Source of the DNA: JAFARZ01 sp035651595
GTDB lineage: Bacteria; Actinomycetota; Actinomycetes; Streptosporangiales; Streptosporangiaceae
Assembly: GCA_035651595.1 (NCBI GenBank)
Contig: DASRFJ010000223.1
Coordinates: forward strand, 1-14,379
Length of the DNA stretch: 14,379 bases
Direction of reading: 5' to 3'
Below the pieces are notes generated by a model. That model was given only the letters and a program-made list of their open reading frames with translations, ran no database searches and was not told where the DNA came from. Of this stretch, positions 1 through 6,704 are shown piece after piece. The translations under genes and the position numbers were made by a program. The number at the start of each line of letters is the position of its first letter. The first letter of the stretch is position 1.

Positions 1-150
1 CGCCCCGCCCCCGCCCCGCCCCGCGCCGGCCCCGTGCCCGCCCCGCGCCGGCCCCGCGCCGGCCCCGTGCCCGCCGCGCCGCCAGCCGCCCCCCGTCGGC
101 CGCGCCGGCCTGCGCCGCCCGCCGCCCCGCCCGGCCCCCCAGCCCGCAAA
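1..150. repeat. C-rich low-complexity tract with 11-bp tandem repeat
   Basis: Positions 19-73 are five tandem 11-base units in the order A B A A B, where A is CCCCGCGCCGG and B is CCCCGTGCCCG; a degenerate sixth unit follows. Positions 3-22 are four runs of four or five C separated by single G, so the minus strand has a canonical G-quadruplex motif with one-base loops. The tract stays C-rich to about 150. A long open frame crosses it on the plus strand, but its translation is only Pro/Ala/Arg and runs antisense to sthA, so I see no gene here. Confidence 0.8.
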
Positions 151-189
151 GACATTTCACGACATTTGCGGATATGCGCTCGGGGTCGA

Positions 190-244
190 AATTATTGCGG
201 ACACTTACCCTCCCACTTTGGGGGGGTAAGTGTCCGCAATGATT
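190..244 (-). terminator. Strong hairpin downstream of sthA, probable terminator
   Basis: A perfect 17-base inverted repeat (194-210 with 224-240, starting ATTGCGGACACTTACCC) continues inward through a T-G pair and CCC/GGG (212-214 with 220-222) to a five-base loop at 215-219. It extends outward by three A-T pairs and one wobble to 190/244. In the sthA transcript it begins about 20 bases after the stop and is followed by AATAATTTCG-type sequence at most, so the U-tract is weak. Termination of sthA is the simplest reading. The length and perfection of the stem would also fit a dispersed repeat or a remnant of a mobile element. Confidence 0.6.
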
Positions 245-264
245 GGCGGGGGTGTTCGAGCCGA

Positions 265-1677
265 CTACGGCGACTCGGAGTAGCGGGCGATTTGGCGGAT
301 TTTGTTCATCGCGTCCAGCGCCGCGACCTTGTAGGCCTCGGCCAGCGTCGGGTAGTTGAACACGGCGTCGACCAGGTAATCGACGGTTCCGCCGCAGCCC
401 ATCACCGCCTGGCCGATGTGCACGAGTTCGGTAGCGCCGGTGCCGAACACATGCACGCCGAGCAGCGTCCGGGTCTCCAGCGAGACGAGCAGCTTCAGCA
501 CGCCGTACGAGTCGCCGATGATCTGACCGCGGGCCAGCTCACGGTAGCGGGACACCCCGACCTCGAACGGCACGCTGTCCTTGGTGAGCTGCTCCTCGGT
601 ACGGCCGACGAAGCTGATCTCCGGGATGCTGTAGATGCCGATGGGCTGGAGCGGCGCCAGCTCGTGCAGCGGCTCGCCGCACGCGTGGTGCGCCGCCAGC
701 CGTCCCTGCTCCATGGACGTCGCGGCGAGAGCGGGGAAGCCGATGACGTCGCCGACCGCGTAGATGTGCGGCACCGAGGTACGGAAGAAGTCGTCCACGT
801 GGATCCGGCCGCGCGCGTCCGCGGTCAGGCCCGCCGCTTCGAGGTTCAGCTCGTCGCTCATGCCCTGCCGGCCGGCCGAGTACATCACGGTGTCCGCCGG
901 GATCTTCTTGCCGCTGAGCAGCGTCGCGATGGCGCCGCCGTCGTGGGCCTCGACCGAGGACACCGTCTCCCCGAACCGGAACGTCACCGCGAGGTCGCGC
1001 AGGTGGTATTTCAGCGCCTCGACGACCTCGTCGTCGCAGAACTCCAGCATCCGGTCGCGCTGCTCGACCACGGTGACCTTCGTGCCGAGCGCGGCGAACA
1101 TGGACGCGTACTCGATGCCGATGACCCCCGCGCCCGCGACGACCATGGAGCGCGGCACGCGTTCGAGGTGCACGATCCCGTCGGAGTCGATGACCGTGCG
1201 CTCGTCGAACTGGACGCTGGCCGGCCGGGCTGGCTTGGTGCCGGTGGCGATGACGATCTTGTCGGCGGTCACCGCGCGGACCCGGCCGTTGTCGTCGACC
1301 TCGACCGTGTGCGGGTCGGCGAAGCTGCCGGTGCCGGTCAGCGCCGTGACCCGGTTGCGGGAGAGCTGGCTGCGGACCACCTCCATCTCGCGGCCGACCA
1401 CGTGGCTGGTGCGGGCCGCCAGGTCGGCAATGGTGATCTCGTCCTTCACGCGGTACGACTGCCCGTACATCTCCCGCTGGGCCAGGCCGGTGAGGTACAG
1501 GATCGCCTCACGCAGCGTCTTGGACGGGATCGTCCCCGTGTTGAGACAGACCCCGCCGATCATGTCGCGGCGCTCGATGATGGCCACCTGCCGCTCGAGC
1601 TTCGCCGCGGCGATCGCGGCCTTCTGGCCACCCGGCCCCGAGCCGATCACCAGCACGTCAAAGTCGTACATACGCAC
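265..1677 (-). CDS. sthA: Si-specific (soluble) NAD(P)+ transhydrogenase
   Basis: This 470-residue cytosolic FAD flavoprotein would pass hydride between NADPH and NAD+, balancing the two pools. It has the FAD dinucleotide fold near residues 8-25 (GSGPGG), the NAD(P) fold around 175-205 (GAGVIG), and a C-terminal dimerisation domain. The active-site segment CLNTGTIPSK keeps Cys44 but has Thr49 in place of the second redox cysteine, and the C-terminal HPT of disulfide reductases is replaced by YPT (FNYPTLAEAYK). Both changes are typical of SthA and exclude lipoamide dehydrogenase or mercuric reductase. The chosen GTG start has GAGG eight bases upstream (complement of 1686-1689); an ATG two codons later (1671) is possible but is poorly spaced from it. 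The gene stands alone between a hairpin and an acetyltransferase remnant. Confidence 0.93.
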   Translation of the reverse strand: MRMYDFDVLVIGSGPGGQKAAIAAAKLERQVAIIERRDMIGGVCLNTGTIPSKTLREAILYLTGLAQREMYGQSYRVKDEITIADLAARTSHVVGREMEVVRSQLSRNRVTALTGTGSFADPHTVEVDDNGRVRAVTADKIVIATGTKPARPASVQFDERTVIDSDGIVHLERVPRSMVVAGAGVIGIEYASMFAALGTKVTVVEQRDRMLEFCDDEVVEALKYHLRDLAVTFRFGETVSSVEAHDGGAIATLLSGKKIPADTVMYSAGRQGMSDELNLEAAGLTADARGRIHVDDFFRTSVPHIYAVGDVIGFPALAATSMEQGRLAAHHACGEPLHELAPLQPIGIYSIPEISFVGRTEEQLTKDSVPFEVGVSRYRELARGQIIGDSYGVLKLLVSLETRTLLGVHVFGTGATELVHIGQAVMGCGGTVDYLVDAVFNYPTLAEAYKVAALDAMNKIRQIARYSESP

Positions 1678-1687
1678 CAGTGTGACC

Positions 1688-1856
1688 TCAGAACCCGAAC
1701 AACGTCCACGGTGCGTCGGCCTGGGCTAGCATCGCGGTCAGCCGGTCCAGCGCCCCCGGCCTCAGCTCCCGCAGTCGGCAGGCCGGCCCCGCCGGGAATG
1801 GCACGGACGAACTCGTCGGCCTCGTCGGCGGTGACGGGCCTGATCTCATACCCCAT
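1688..1856 (-). pseudogene. Remnant of an Eis-type GNAT acetyltransferase
   Basis: From the ATG at 1856 the frame reads MGYEIRPVTADEADEFVRA, a typical start of Eis-like N-acetyltransferases. It then loses sense. In a neighbouring frame the DNA just before the TGA at 1688-1690 reads LRPGALDRLTAMLAQADAPW plus LFGF, which resembles the Eis C-terminus (GAL.RAD.LF....APW...F). The family is about 400 residues long, so roughly 340 internal residues are missing and the two ends are joined out of frame. The identification rests on these two short segments only. An alternative is a chance small open frame. The stop overlaps the sthA ribosome-binding site, so the intact gene was probably coupled to sthA. 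Confidence 0.5.
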
Positions 1857-1891
1857 GGTCGTTGTGTGTACCACAGCATCGGTGGGCCAGA

Positions 1892-2824
1892 ATGGTGGCT
1901 ATGGGTACTACCGCCGTGGGGACCGGCCTGCGGACGTTCCTGCACGGGCTGCCCGGTGTGGACCGGGTCGGCGCCGAGGCGCGGGCCGTCATGCTGGCCA
2001 GCCGGTCGATCAAGACGACCGCGAAGCAGTGGGCGATCGACCTGGCGATCTCCATGATCGACCTGACCACGCTGGAGGGCCAGGACACGCCGGGCAAGGT
2101 CCGCGCGCTGTGCGCCAAGGCCAAGCTGCCCGATCCGGCCGATCCCACCGCGCCGAGGGTGGCCGCCGTCTGCGTCTACCCGGACCTGGCGCACGTCGCG
2201 GCCCAGGCACTGGAGGGGACCGGGATCCACGTGGCGAGCGTCGCCACCGCGTTCCCCAGCGGCCGGTCCAGCCTGGACGTCAAGCTCGCCGACGTGAAGT
2301 CCGCGGTCGCGGCCGGTGCCGACGAGGTCGACATGGTCATCGACCGCGGCGCCTTCCTGGCCGGAGATTACAGCCGGGTACACGACGAGATCGTCGCGGT
2401 GAAGGAAGCCTGCGGGCAGGCCCATCTCAAGGTGATCCTGGAGACGGGGGAACTGGCGACCTACGACCACGTGCGCCGCGCGTCGTGGCTCGCGATGCTG
2501 GCCGGTGCCGACTTCATCAAGACCTCGACCGGCAAGGTGAACCCGGCGGCCACGCTCCCGGTGACGATGATCATGCTGGAGGCGGTGCGCGACTTCCGCG
2601 AGGCGCACGGCCGCCAGGTGGGGGTCAAGCCGGCCGGCGGCATCCGCACCAGCAAGGACGCGATCCGCTACCTGGTCCTGGTTAACGAGACCGCGGGAGA
2701 GGACTGGCTGGACCCGGACTGGTTCCGGATCGGCGCGTCCAGCCTGCTGAACGACCTGCTGATGCAGCGAACCAAGATCAAGACCGGCCGGTACGAAGGC
2801 CCCGACTACTACACGCTGGACTAG
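1892..2824 (+). CDS. deoC: Deoxyribose-phosphate aldolase (long form)
   Basis: This class I aldolase splits 2-deoxyribose-5-phosphate into acetaldehyde and glyceraldehyde-3-phosphate, the last step of deoxynucleoside breakdown. It is a TIM barrel of about 310 residues. The Schiff-base lysine is K210 in DFIKTSTGK, the second active-site lysine is K246 in VGVKPAGGIRT, and the catalytic aspartate is D147 in EVDMVID. The protein is longer than E. coli DeoC (259) and resembles the human-type DERA, with the DLTTLEG segment near the N-terminus and a C-terminal extension ending in tyrosines. Starts at 1892 or 1901 are both possible; no strong Shine-Dalgarno sequence decides. A TTG at 1862 in frame is less likely. 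It is the first gene of an operon; the next gene starts four bases after its stop. Confidence 0.93.
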   Translation: MVAMGTTAVGTGLRTFLHGLPGVDRVGAEARAVMLASRSIKTTAKQWAIDLAISMIDLTTLEGQDTPGKVRALCAKAKLPDPADPTAPRVAAVCVYPDLAHVAAQALEGTGIHVASVATAFPSGRSSLDVKLADVKSAVAAGADEVDMVIDRGAFLAGDYSRVHDEIVAVKEACGQAHLKVILETGELATYDHVRRASWLAMLAGADFIKTSTGKVNPAATLPVTMIMLEAVRDFREAHGRQVGVKPAGGIRTSKDAIRYLVLVNETAGEDWLDPDWFRIGASSLLNDLLMQRTKIKTGRYEGPDYYTLD

Positions 2825-2828
2825 AGAC

Positions 2829-4265
2829 ATGCCCAAGTTCGAGTACGCGCCAGCGCCCGAGTCGCGGTCGATCGCCAGCATCGCCGAATCTTACGGGCTG
2901 TTCATCGACGGTAAGTTCACCGACACGGTCGACGGCCGGATGTTCAAGACGATCTCGCCGGCCTCCGAGGAGGTGCTGGCCGAGGTCACCGAGGCGGGTC
3001 CCGCGGACGTGGACCGCGCGGTGACCGCGGCGCGCCGGGCCTACGAGCAGACCTGGGCCCCGATGCCGCCTGCCCAGCGGTCGAAGTACCTGTTCCGCAT
3101 CGCGCGGATCATCCAGGAGCGGGCCCGCGAGCTGGCCGTGCTGGAGTCGCTCGACAACGGCAAGCCGATCCGGGAGAGCCGGGACACCGATATCCCGCTG
3201 GTGGCGGCGCACTTCTTCTACTACGCGGGCTGGGCGGACAAGCTCGAATACGCGGGCTACGGGACGTCGCCGAAGCCGCTGGGCGTGGCCGGACAGGTGA
3301 TTCCGTGGAACTTCCCGATGCTGATGCTGGCGTGGAAGATCGCACCGGCGCTGGCCTGCGGCAACACGGTGGTTCTCAAGCCGGCCGAGACCACGCCGCT
3401 GACCGCGCTGGCGTTCGCGGAGATCTGCCAGCAGGCAGACCTGCCCCCTGGCGTGGTGAACATCGTCACCGGCGCGGGGGACACCGGCCGCGCGCTGGTC
3501 GAGCACCCCGGCATCGACAAGGTAGCCTTCACCGGATCCACCGAGGTCGGCAAGCAGATCGCGAAGGCGTGTGCGCGCGCACACAAGAAGAACACGCTGG
3601 AGCTCGGCGGCAAGGCCGCGAACATCGTGTTCGAGGACGCCCCGGTCGACCAGGCGGTCGAGGGCATCGTCAACGGGATCTTCTTCAACCAGGGCCACGT
3701 GTGCTGCGCCGGATCCAGGCTGCTCGTCCAGGAGTCGGTATACGAGCAGGTCATCGACGCCCTGAAGCACCGCATGGAAAAACTGCGGATCGGGGATCCG
3801 CTGGACAAGAACACCGACATCGGCGCGATCAACTCGGCCGCGCAGCTGGCCAAGATCCGCGAGCTATCGAAGGTCGGTGAGGAAGAGGGGGCCGCACGCT
3901 GGTCGCCGCCGTGCGAACTGCCCGCGCACGGCTTCTGGTTCCCACCGACGATCTTCACCGGCGTGTCGCAGGCACACCGGATCGCGCGGGAGGAGATCTT
4001 CGGGCCGGTGCTGTCCGTGCTGACGTTCCGGACCCCGGAGGAAGCCATCCAGAAGGCCAACAACACGCCGTACGGCCTGTCCGCCGGCGTGTGGACCGAG
4101 AAGGGCTCGCTGATCTTGTGGATGGCCGCCCGGTTGCGGGCCGGCGTTGTGTGGGCGAACACGTTCAACCGGTTCGATCCAGCATCGCCGTTCGGCGGAT
4201 ATAAAGAGTCGGGCTACGGGCGCGAGGGCGGCCGGCACGGGCTGGAGGCCTACCTCGATGTCTGA
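2829..4265 (+). CDS. NAD(P)-dependent aldehyde dehydrogenase (ALDH16-like catalytic half)
   Basis: This 478-residue enzyme would oxidise an aldehyde to its acid, and the DeoC product acetaldehyde is the obvious candidate substrate. All family motifs are present: N161 in PWNFP, the cofactor loop FTGSTEVGK, the general base E258 in LELGGK, the nucleophile C292 in NQGHVCCAG, the EIFGPVLSV motif and PFGGYKESGYGRE near the C-terminus. It ends right after that motif (LEAYLDV), the usual end of one ALDH unit. It begins four bases after deoC and its last eight bases (ATGTCTGA) overlap the start of a second, shorter ALDH gene. Order and sequence suggest it is the catalytic half of an ALDH16. The exact substrate is inferred from context only. 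Confidence 0.9.
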   Translation: MPKFEYAPAPESRSIASIAESYGLFIDGKFTDTVDGRMFKTISPASEEVLAEVTEAGPADVDRAVTAARRAYEQTWAPMPPAQRSKYLFRIARIIQERARELAVLESLDNGKPIRESRDTDIPLVAAHFFYYAGWADKLEYAGYGTSPKPLGVAGQVIPWNFPMLMLAWKIAPALACGNTVVLKPAETTPLTALAFAEICQQADLPPGVVNIVTGAGDTGRALVEHPGIDKVAFTGSTEVGKQIAKACARAHKKNTLELGGKAANIVFEDAPVDQAVEGIVNGIFFNQGHVCCAGSRLLVQESVYEQVIDALKHRMEKLRIGDPLDKNTDIGAINSAAQLAKIRELSKVGEEEGAARWSPPCELPAHGFWFPPTIFTGVSQAHRIAREEIFGPVLSVLTFRTPEEAIQKANNTPYGLSAGVWTEKGSLILWMAARLRAGVVWANTFNRFDPASPFGGYKESGYGREGGRHGLEAYLDV

Positions 4266-5124
4266 CGCCATAAGACTCGCCGTGCGCAAGACGTACAAGC
4301 TGTACATCGGCGGCGCGTTCCCCAGATCGGAGAGCGGACGGTCCTACGTGGTAACCGACCATCGCGGCGGCTTCCTCGCTAACGCGGCGATGGCGTCGCG
4401 CAAGGACGCGCGGGACGCGGTGTCCGCGGCGCGCAAGGCGTTTCCCGGCTGGTCCGGAGCGACCGCGTACAACCGCGGGCAGGTGCTGTACCGGGTCGCC
4501 GAGGTGATGGAGGGCCGCCGCGGGCAGTTCGTCGCGGAGGTCCGCGCCGCCGAAGGTGTGTCCGCCGCGAAGGCGGAGGCCGCAGTGGACGCCGCCATCG
4601 ACCGCTGGGTCTGGTACGCCGGGTGGTCCGACAAGGTCGCCCAGGTACACGGCTCGTCGAATCCCGTCGCCGGGCCGTACTTCAACTTCTCCCTGCCCGA
4701 GCCGACCGGGGTGGTGGCGGTGCTCGCCCCGTCCAAGGCACCGCTGCTCGGGTTCGTCTCGGTGGTCGCGCCGGCCATCGTGAGCGGCAACACCGTGGTC
4801 GCCCTAGCGTCGGAACGGCACCCGCTGCCCGCCGTCTCGCTGTCCGAGGTGCTCGCCACCTCCGATGTCCCCGGCGGCGTGGTCAACGTGCTGACCGGCC
4901 GGCTGGCGGAGATCGCGCCGTGGCTGGCCTCGCACATGGACGTGAACGCCATCGATCTGTCGGGGGCCGGCGACCAGTTGTCCGACGACCTCGCCGTCGC
5001 CGCGACGGACAACCTCAAGCGCGTGGTCCGCCTCGCCGACGGCGACTGGTCCAGGACCCCGTCCCTGGACCGCATGCTCGCCTACCTGGAAACAAAGACC
5101 GTCTGGCACCCCGCGGGCACGTGA
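4258..5124 (+). CDS. Truncated, catalytically inactive aldehyde dehydrogenase paralogue
   Basis: The 288-residue product has the ALDH N-terminal fold (KLYIGGAFPRSESGR, then PEPTGVVAVLAPSKAP where active enzymes have IPWNFP) and a coenzyme-domain-like stretch (SGNTVVALAS, PGGVVNVLTG). The catalytic asparagine is lost, the FTGSTEVG loop has become DLSGAGD, and the protein stops before the region that would carry the nucleophilic cysteine. This matches the vestigial second domain of ALDH16 proteins, here as a separate gene. Its ATG overlaps the upstream stop by eight bases and has GGAGG nine bases upstream (4244-4248), so translational coupling is likely. I infer a structural subunit partner for the preceding dehydrogenase. 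The final TGA overlaps the GTG of the deaminase gene. Confidence 0.85.
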   Translation: MSDAIRLAVRKTYKLYIGGAFPRSESGRSYVVTDHRGGFLANAAMASRKDARDAVSAARKAFPGWSGATAYNRGQVLYRVAEVMEGRRGQFVAEVRAAEGVSAAKAEAAVDAAIDRWVWYAGWSDKVAQVHGSSNPVAGPYFNFSLPEPTGVVAVLAPSKAPLLGFVSVVAPAIVSGNTVVALASERHPLPAVSLSEVLATSDVPGGVVNVLTGRLAEIAPWLASHMDVNAIDLSGAGDQLSDDLAVAATDNLKRVVRLADGDWSRTPSLDRMLAYLETKTVWHPAGT

Positions 5125-6704
5125 ACCACAGTGATGACCTGCGGCATCTGGCGGCCGCGATCGAGGTGGCGCGGCGGGCACGGGCGAACGGCAACCACCC
5201 GTTCGGCGCCGTGCTGGTGGTGGACGGCGAGCAGGTGCTCGAGGCGGAGAACACGGTGGTCACCGGCCGGGACCGGACCGGGCACGCGGAGATCAACCTG
5301 GTCCGCAAAGCCGAGGCGAAGCTCAGCGACGACCAGCTCACCAGGGCGACCCTGTACACGAGCACCGAGCCGTGCGCGATGTGCTCGGGCGCCATCTACT
5401 GGACCGGCGTCGCCAGCGTCGTCTACGGCCTGGCCGAGACCGAACTCATCACGATTACTGGCGATAACCCGGACAACCGGACCCTGGCGCTGCCGTGCCG
5501 CGAGGTGTTCGCCCGCGGCCAGCGCCGGGTCGACGTCACCGGCCCCCTCCTCACCGAGCAAGCGAAGCAGGTCCACGAGGGCTTCTGGTGATAACAGGGC
5601 TAGAGCGAGGCGGCGGCTGATCGCGCCCAGCTCGTGTACCGCACCGTCCTCGCGCGGCGTGCCGGCGTACGCGATCACCAGGTCCCGCGACACCGACACA
5701 TACAGCCCCTGGCCGCCGAAGCCGCTCTTGAACAGATCCCCGTCCTCGTACACGCAGTTCCACTGCCGGCTCGGCGGCCACGGCACCACGGGCTCGGCGC
5801 CCGGATACCGCAGCGCCAGCCCGTCGCGCGAGCGTATCCGCCGCAGGTGTTCCGCGCTGATCACGGACGCGGCGGTGAACAGCATGCCGAACCGCGCCAG
5901 GTCGCGCAGCCGCATCGACAGGCCGCCGTGGATCGCGGGCGCGCCGTCCGCCGAGACGCACAGCGACAACGGCGCCTCGAACCCGCCGCGGGACCAGATC
6001 TCGCGCGCGAGCACGGCGTCCAGCGACAGGCCCGTCACCCGCGAGACCAGCCAGCCGAGCACGAACGTGTTCACCGACGTGTACTCGTACACCTCGCCCG
6101 ACGGGCCGGCCGACGACAGCGAGGACACCACCGAGTACGCCGTCTCCGGCACCGGCGGCCGCCAGCCGAGCGTGGCCTCGAACCGGTAGAACGGGTCGGC
6201 CGGGTCGGTGTACGCGCCGGGATTGCCCACCTCACGGCAGTCGATGCCCGAGGCCATGCCGAGCACGTCCCGCACCGGCACCCCGGCCCAGCCCGATCCG
6301 GCCAGCTCCTTGACGTAGGCATCCACCGGGCGCGAAAGGTCGACCTGGCCGCGCTCCTCGAGCAGCCCGACCAGCACGGACGCGAACACCTTGGAGACCG
6401 ACATCAGCAGGTGCCGGTCGTCCGGCCGCATCCGCGGGTACCGCTCGAAGACGATCCGCCCGCCGCGCACGACGACGATCCCGCTCACCGGCGCGGCCGC
6501 CACGTACGCGTCGAGCGACATCCCGGCGCCGGTGTCGAACCCGGCGACCGTCGCGAGCTCATCCTCCGCCAGCGGCAGGACCGGCCCAGCGGGCGGGATC
6601 TCCACCGAAGGGAACAGCGTCCCGGCATGCAGGTACGCCCACGCGGACGGCTCGCCGCCCATGTCCCAGTTGGTCAGCGTGAGGTCACCCGGACGGGCGC
6701 TCAC
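5082..6704 (-). CDS. NylB/beta-lactamase-like serine hydrolase, natural stop missing
   Basis: Residues 1 to about 365 form a penicillin-binding-protein-like hydrolase of the class C beta-lactamase/6-aminohexanoate-dimer hydrolase type. The nucleophile is S102 with K105 in MSVSK, and Y208 lies in EYTSVN. The core ends near ISRRLALALL at about 5600, where family members normally stop. This frame has no stop there and runs on for about 175 residues, antisense to the entire deaminase gene, to a TGA inside the inactive ALDH gene. A TAG (complement of 5600-5602) lies in a neighbouring frame exactly at the expected end. I read this as a small indel or sequencing error, or a recently lost stop; the tail has no family likeness. 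The GTG start overlaps the upstream stop as GTGA. No signal peptide is seen; substrate unknown. Confidence 0.78.
   Translation of the reverse strand: MSARPGDLTLTNWDMGGEPSAWAYLHAGTLFPSVEIPPAGPVLPLAEDELATVAGFDTGAGMSLDAYVAAAPVSGIVVVRGGRIVFERYPRMRPDDRHLLMSVSKVFASVLVGLLEERGQVDLSRPVDAYVKELAGSGWAGVPVRDVLGMASGIDCREVGNPGAYTDPADPFYRFEATLGWRPPVPETAYSVVSSLSSAGPSGEVYEYTSVNTFVLGWLVSRVTGLSLDAVLAREIWSRGGFEAPLSLCVSADGAPAIHGGLSMRLRDLARFGMLFTAASVISAEHLRRIRSRDGLALRYPGAEPVVPWPPSRQWNCVYEDGDLFKSGFGGQGLYVSVSRDLVIAYAGTPREDGAVHELGAISRRLALALLSPEALVDLLRLLGEEGAGDVDPALAAGEHLAARQRQGPVVRVIASNRDEFGLGQAVDDAGDAGPVDGARAHRARLGARVQGRPGELVVAELRLGFADQVDLRVPGPVPAGDHRVLRLEHLLAVHHQHGAERVVAVRPCPPRHLDRGRQMPQVITVVHVPAGCQTVFVSR
5121..5591 (+). 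CDS. CDA-fold nucleoside/guanine-type deaminase
   Basis: A 156-residue cytosolic zinc deaminase of the cytidine/deoxycytidylate deaminase superfamily. The zinc ligands and general acid are H55 and E57 in HAE, and C85 and C88 in EPCAMC. The FGAVLV strand and GAIYWTG segment agree with this fold. Its length and its GAIYW motif are like bacterial guanine deaminase (GuaD, also about 156 residues) rather than the tRNA deaminase TadA, but base specificity cannot be read from sequence. The start is GTG at 5121, overlapping the preceding TGA as GTGA, so it is the last gene of the deoC operon. The whole gene is overlapped in antisense by the open frame of the serine hydrolase, and no terminator is visible after it. 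Confidence 0.87.
   Translation: MNHSDDLRHLAAAIEVARRARANGNHPFGAVLVVDGEQVLEAENTVVTGRDRTGHAEINLVRKAEAKLSDDQLTRATLYTSTEPCAMCSGAIYWTGVASVVYGLAETELITITGDNPDNRTLALPCREVFARGQRRVDVTGPLLTEQAKQVHEGFW

Noticed and set aside
265..1677. Lipoamide dehydrogenase or mercuric reductase as the identity of the flavoprotein
   Set aside because: The second redox cysteine is threonine (C44/T49) and the C-terminal HPT is YPT, as in soluble transhydrogenase.
34..2685. A continuous 883-codon plus-strand open frame
   Set aside because: It runs antisense through sthA and then out of frame through deoC. Its translation is low-complexity Pro/Arg/Ala or reverse-frame composition with no family motif; long false frames are common in DNA this GC-rich.
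5121..5591. tRNA adenosine deaminase TadA as the identity of the deaminase
   Set aside because: The GAIYW segment, the length and the location in a nucleoside-catabolic operon fit GuaD-like enzymes better, although specificity is not proven.
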